A DNA stretch of 64,000 bases, taken from the NCBI GenBank assembly GCA_947095535.1, contig OX352774.1, positions 39,510,496-39,574,495 on the forward strand, in the 5' to 3' direction. Shown here piece after piece: positions 60,665-64,000 of the stretch (the stretch's first letter is position 1; every line of letters starts with the position of its first letter). The notes under the pieces are model-generated. The model was not told the DNA's origin. It made no database searches and saw only the letters and a list, made by a program, of their open reading frames with translations. The stretch comes from Poecilobothrus nobilitatus (taxonomy: Eukaryota > Arthropoda > Insecta > Diptera > Dolichopodidae). The position numbers and the translations under genes were made by a program.

Positions 60665-61250
60665 TTTACTTATTTATTCATTTGTGGTTTTTTTTTCCTT
60701 ACAAATTCTTTTATTTAATAAAATAAAATATTGTTATGGATTATAAAAAAAAAAGAAGAAAAATATGATAATAAAGAAATAAAGAAAATTGTAAACTGTA
60801 AACTGTAAAAGTGAAAAAAAAAACTGACAATAAAACTGATAACATTAATATAATTTTGCAAAAAAACATAAAATGAGTAAAAACTTAATATTTTTTAAAT
60901 TTTTCAAAGTGGTTAAGATCTAAATTTTTATCGATTTCAATTTTTTTTTGGTTTTTTCATATTTAAAGAATACTTTGACTTTATATTTGTCTAATATAAA
61001 AATTAAAATGTAATTGTATTATTTGACGTTTCCAAGTTAAAATAACTGTAAGTATAAAATAAAGACAGTGTTTATTTATTTTTGATTTAGTCAAATAAAA
61101 ATTTAGTGCAAAATATTATTTTTGAAATAAATTTATTTTACAAAAATAAAATGAATTTAAATTTTTCAATTGTAAATGTCTATGAAATTTTTAAAGTTTT
61201 TATTTTTTTTTAAAAGAAAGTTTAACAGAATAAATACAACAAATCCATCC
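60665..61250. other. AT-rich spacer
   Basis: Nothing was recognised. Confidence 0.5.
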
Positions 61251-61254
61251 AAAT

Positions 61255-62040
61255 TAATTTATTTATTTATATTAATATTACATATCATATAGGAAAATGT
61301 ATTATAACGAAGCTATTAAGGTCATTAGAGATTGACTACTATTATTAATTTATATACAGAAATATTATTTATTTTATTTTATTTTATTTATATTTATATT
61401 AATATTACATACATAAATGTAATGCAATATTATTGAACCATCTGCTACCAAGGCCATTATAGGTTTTTATACTATTATTAAATTATATACTAATATTATT
61501 TATTTTGTTTATATTATATACTATATATTTACATTATATTTGGTTGTAAGGGGAGTATGCAAGGAAAAAACACTTACGACCTGTTCAGGGATCGAACCCA
61601 CATTCCTTCGGTTAATACGCCACACGCCTGCCCACTAGTGTACCGAAGCTCCTATTTTATTTATATTATAATATTATTATATAATTTTACACACTATATA
61701 TTAGGTAGCAAGGAGGATTCACTTTCAATCACAAAATTTACTACCAATGCAGGATTTGAACCTGTCCTCTCTCTTAATAAGCCACGTGCTTAACCACTAG
61801 ACCACCGAGGCCCCTTTTAAAAATTTATTTATTTATTTATATTAATATTACATACATAAATGTAATGCAATATTATTGAACCATCGGCTACTAAAGGCCA
61901 TTATAGGTTTTTTTTGCTATTATTAAATTATATACTATATTATTTATTTTGTTTATATTATATATTTACATTATATTTGGTTGTAAGGGGGGTATGTAAA
62001 GAAAAAAACACTTACAACCTGTTCAGGGATCGAACCTTTT
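61255..62040 (-). repeat. Tandem cluster of tRNA-headed SINEs
   Basis: At least three partial or full units share the body AATATTATTGAACCAT..GCTAC.AAGGCCATTATAGG; marker positions 61431 and 61871 are about 441 bp apart, and a diverged copy lies at 61305-61335. Between bodies lie two tRNA-like heads on the minus strand. One, about 61575-61655, reads GGAGCTTCGGTACACTAGTGGGCAGGCG ... GTGGGTTCGATCCCTGAACAGG. The other, about 61738-61815, reads GGGGCCTCGGTGGTCTAGTGGTTAAGCACG ... CAGGTTCAAATCCTGCATTGG. Each has clear A and B boxes. A third partial head remains at about 62015-62037. The short frame at 61557-61793 is not a gene. Confidence 0.75.
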
Positions 62041-62044
62041 AAAA

Positions 62045-64000
62045 ATTAATACTTTCATTATTTTCTTAACAAAAATTGCATATGTATAGGCGGAAATAAA
62101 AATAGAAAAATAATAAAATTCATTTAATTTAATTTATTTCCTTTGATATTAAATATTTACAATACCCATAAAATAATTTTACATAGTATAGAAATTATTA
62201 TTCTTTACAACTAAAATATTTAAGTTAAAAAGCAACAAATATTAAAATATATTATAGGATAATTATTCTAAAATTTTTAAGTAAAACACAGAAGCAAAAC
62301 CATATTAAATTTTTTTTATTAATTTTAATAAAACTTAATATCTAAGACTAATCTAAGTCGATACTTAATTTAATGATATTTAAAGTTTATTATTTACATT
62401 ATTACATACATATAAGCCTTTTATTAAACTGTTGTTTGAATATTGCAATTTGTTATTAAATTTATTCTTCTTATCATATTAACACCAGTCTTATCAAATA
62501 ATTTTTTAGTTGAAAAATAAAATGGTGAATTTAAAAATGAGTATTAATATTTTATTTATGGCGATTTGCTTGAATGAATGAATTTTGTAACTTTCTCTCC
62601 ATATTGGTGCCCCATAAGCTAAAATAGGTATAAAAATTGTTTTAAAAAAAATTAATAATTTGATTATGTAATGAGAGAAATAATTTCCGATGAATGGATG
62701 GATATGATATTTTAGTAGTCTTGTTAATTTATTTATGGTTTTAAATATTATATGGTATTGAAAAGTTATTTTTTGTCTAGTTGAATATAGCTAGGTATTT
62801 TCCAATTTCCACCCACTTTAGTTAATCATTAATAATGGCTAAATTAGATTGTGACAGGAGAATTTCTTTTTGTTTTTTTGTATGTGAAGCAGATAGCAGT
62901 AGATAGCATCTGCAAAAATTGAGATATTTCTGTACTCTAGAGTATGAACCTTGTAGTATAAAAATTAAATTAAATAAATTAAGTAATTGCAAAAACAAAA
63001 TTTGAATTTATCAAAATTTATATCCTTTGTATAAACAAAATTTAAAAAGTTATATATATATAACATCAACTTGATAATAATAGATTAGATAAATTAGTTT
63101 TAAAAGATAAAAAATTATAAATCAACACAATATAAAGATAAAATATAGTAGACATTATTTAGACATAAATACCATTTCGTTTTATAAGGAAATAAAAAAT
63201 ATATTTTCAAAGCTGACCAATGTTGTATATATTTATAAACACTTTTAAACACTAGGATTATAACATATAATAAGTAATAACATATTATGTTTTTCTCATA
63301 TATTTTATTTCTAAATTTTATTACCAAAATATTGTACAAACTGTTTTTACAGACAAAGTTTAATCCTTTCATTTTAATTCTTCAACTGAAAAAAATTATT
63401 AATTATATCTAATAAACTTTTTCCAATTAAAAAATATTGAAAAATAAACTAAATGTTATTAATTTATTTCCTTTTTAATTAAATTTTAAGTTTTCTTATC
63501 AACTGATTATTATTATTATGGAAAAAAGGGAAAAATTAGAAATTGGTATAAATTCATTTCGCAAGAATTAAATATTATGATAAAAACGTAAAAGAACTAA
63601 AAGAAAAATAGTTAAAAAATTGAATTGTTAACTTAAAAAAGATACGAAAAACAATTTGCAAAAAGAATTTAGATAGTGTTAAAGAGTTTAGGTCAAAACC
63701 ATAATATTAAATACAAAAACACAATAAAAATAATATTAATGATAATGTTAAGCCTAATGAAATAAAAATATACACATATTTTGTAAATAGGTTTGTTTTG
63801 AATCGAAAACTTTATGTTAATTTGCAATAATTACGATTATATACATATATATATATATATGATTTTTTGGTATTCCAAAAACGTTAATTACGTGATTACC
63901 TTTAACTATTCTAAATATCAATTACGTTAAACAACCGTTAACATAGTCCTTAACTCCTTAAAAATACCTTTCAGATAATATATATTTTATATATCTTTGG
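62045..64000. other. AT-rich end of window
   Basis: No gene, RNA or transposable element was recognised. An (AT)n run lies at about 63846-63860. The minus-strand frame at 63115-63372 is Y/I/L/F-rich and unsupported. Confidence 0.5.

Noticed and set aside
60422..60718. 98-codon plus-strand frame
   Set aside because: It lies in the body and terminus of a family A element and runs into poly-T; there is no domain and no conservation between element copies.
61575..61815. Possible intact tRNA genes on the minus strand
   Set aside because: A and B boxes are good, but acceptor-stem pairing and anticodon-arm geometry are not convincing, and the sequences are joined to a repeated SINE body.

Overview
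The window is about 80% A+T and full of long A/T homopolymers and short tandem runs. It has no continuous protein-coding gene: all long reading frames are 60-120 codons, and nearly all are chance frames or lie inside repeats. The recognisable content is a dense layer of animal transposable elements. There is a decayed mariner transposase, three LINE reverse-transcriptase relics (RTE-like and Jockey/CR1-like), a non-autonomous Helitron, tRNA-headed SINEs, a palindromic MITE, and several DINE-1/INE-1-like elements. The last combine a terminal hairpin with a (GTCC/GACG)n microsatellite. This mix and the base composition suggest an insect, most likely a fly (Diptera); that is inference. The region looks intronic, intergenic or heterochromatin-like.

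Layout. 0-5 kb: AT-rich DNA with a 251-bp-period repeat pair, a 119-bp palindromic MITE (2003-2121) and a family A element (3183-4763) carrying family B sequence inside it. 5-8 kb: two LINE relics. 10-22 kb: a perfect-ended hairpin (10345-10386), two small GC-richer candidate exons with consensus splice signals and matching phase (11976-12063 and 16625-16684), a ~2.2 kb TTAA-flanked inverted-repeat element with a family B copy nested in it (14222-16446), and a 536-bp tandem repeat whose unit carries a tRNA-like pol III promoter (18691-19800). 22-31 kb: a family B fragment, a LINE relic (26417-26777) and a mariner transposase pseudogene interrupted by a SINE (29603-30193). 33-42 kb: family C, B and A elements and a SINE. 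45-55.6 kb: the most striking part, a 4,232-bp unit present twice in direct tandem (45864-50095 and 50096-54327). I found one base difference between the copies. Each holds the MITE split by an expanded family A element plus the first part of a Helitron. 56-62 kb: further A and B elements and a tandem SINE cluster. 62-64 kb: AT-rich sequence with nothing recognised.

No genes can be shown to work together. The best candidate for host coding sequence is the exon pair at 12.0 and 16.6 kb, which would join to encode a basic stretch followed by one hydrophobic segment. I do not recognise the protein. The nesting order is readable: MITE first, family A into the MITE, then the tandem duplication, which also copied part of the Helitron.
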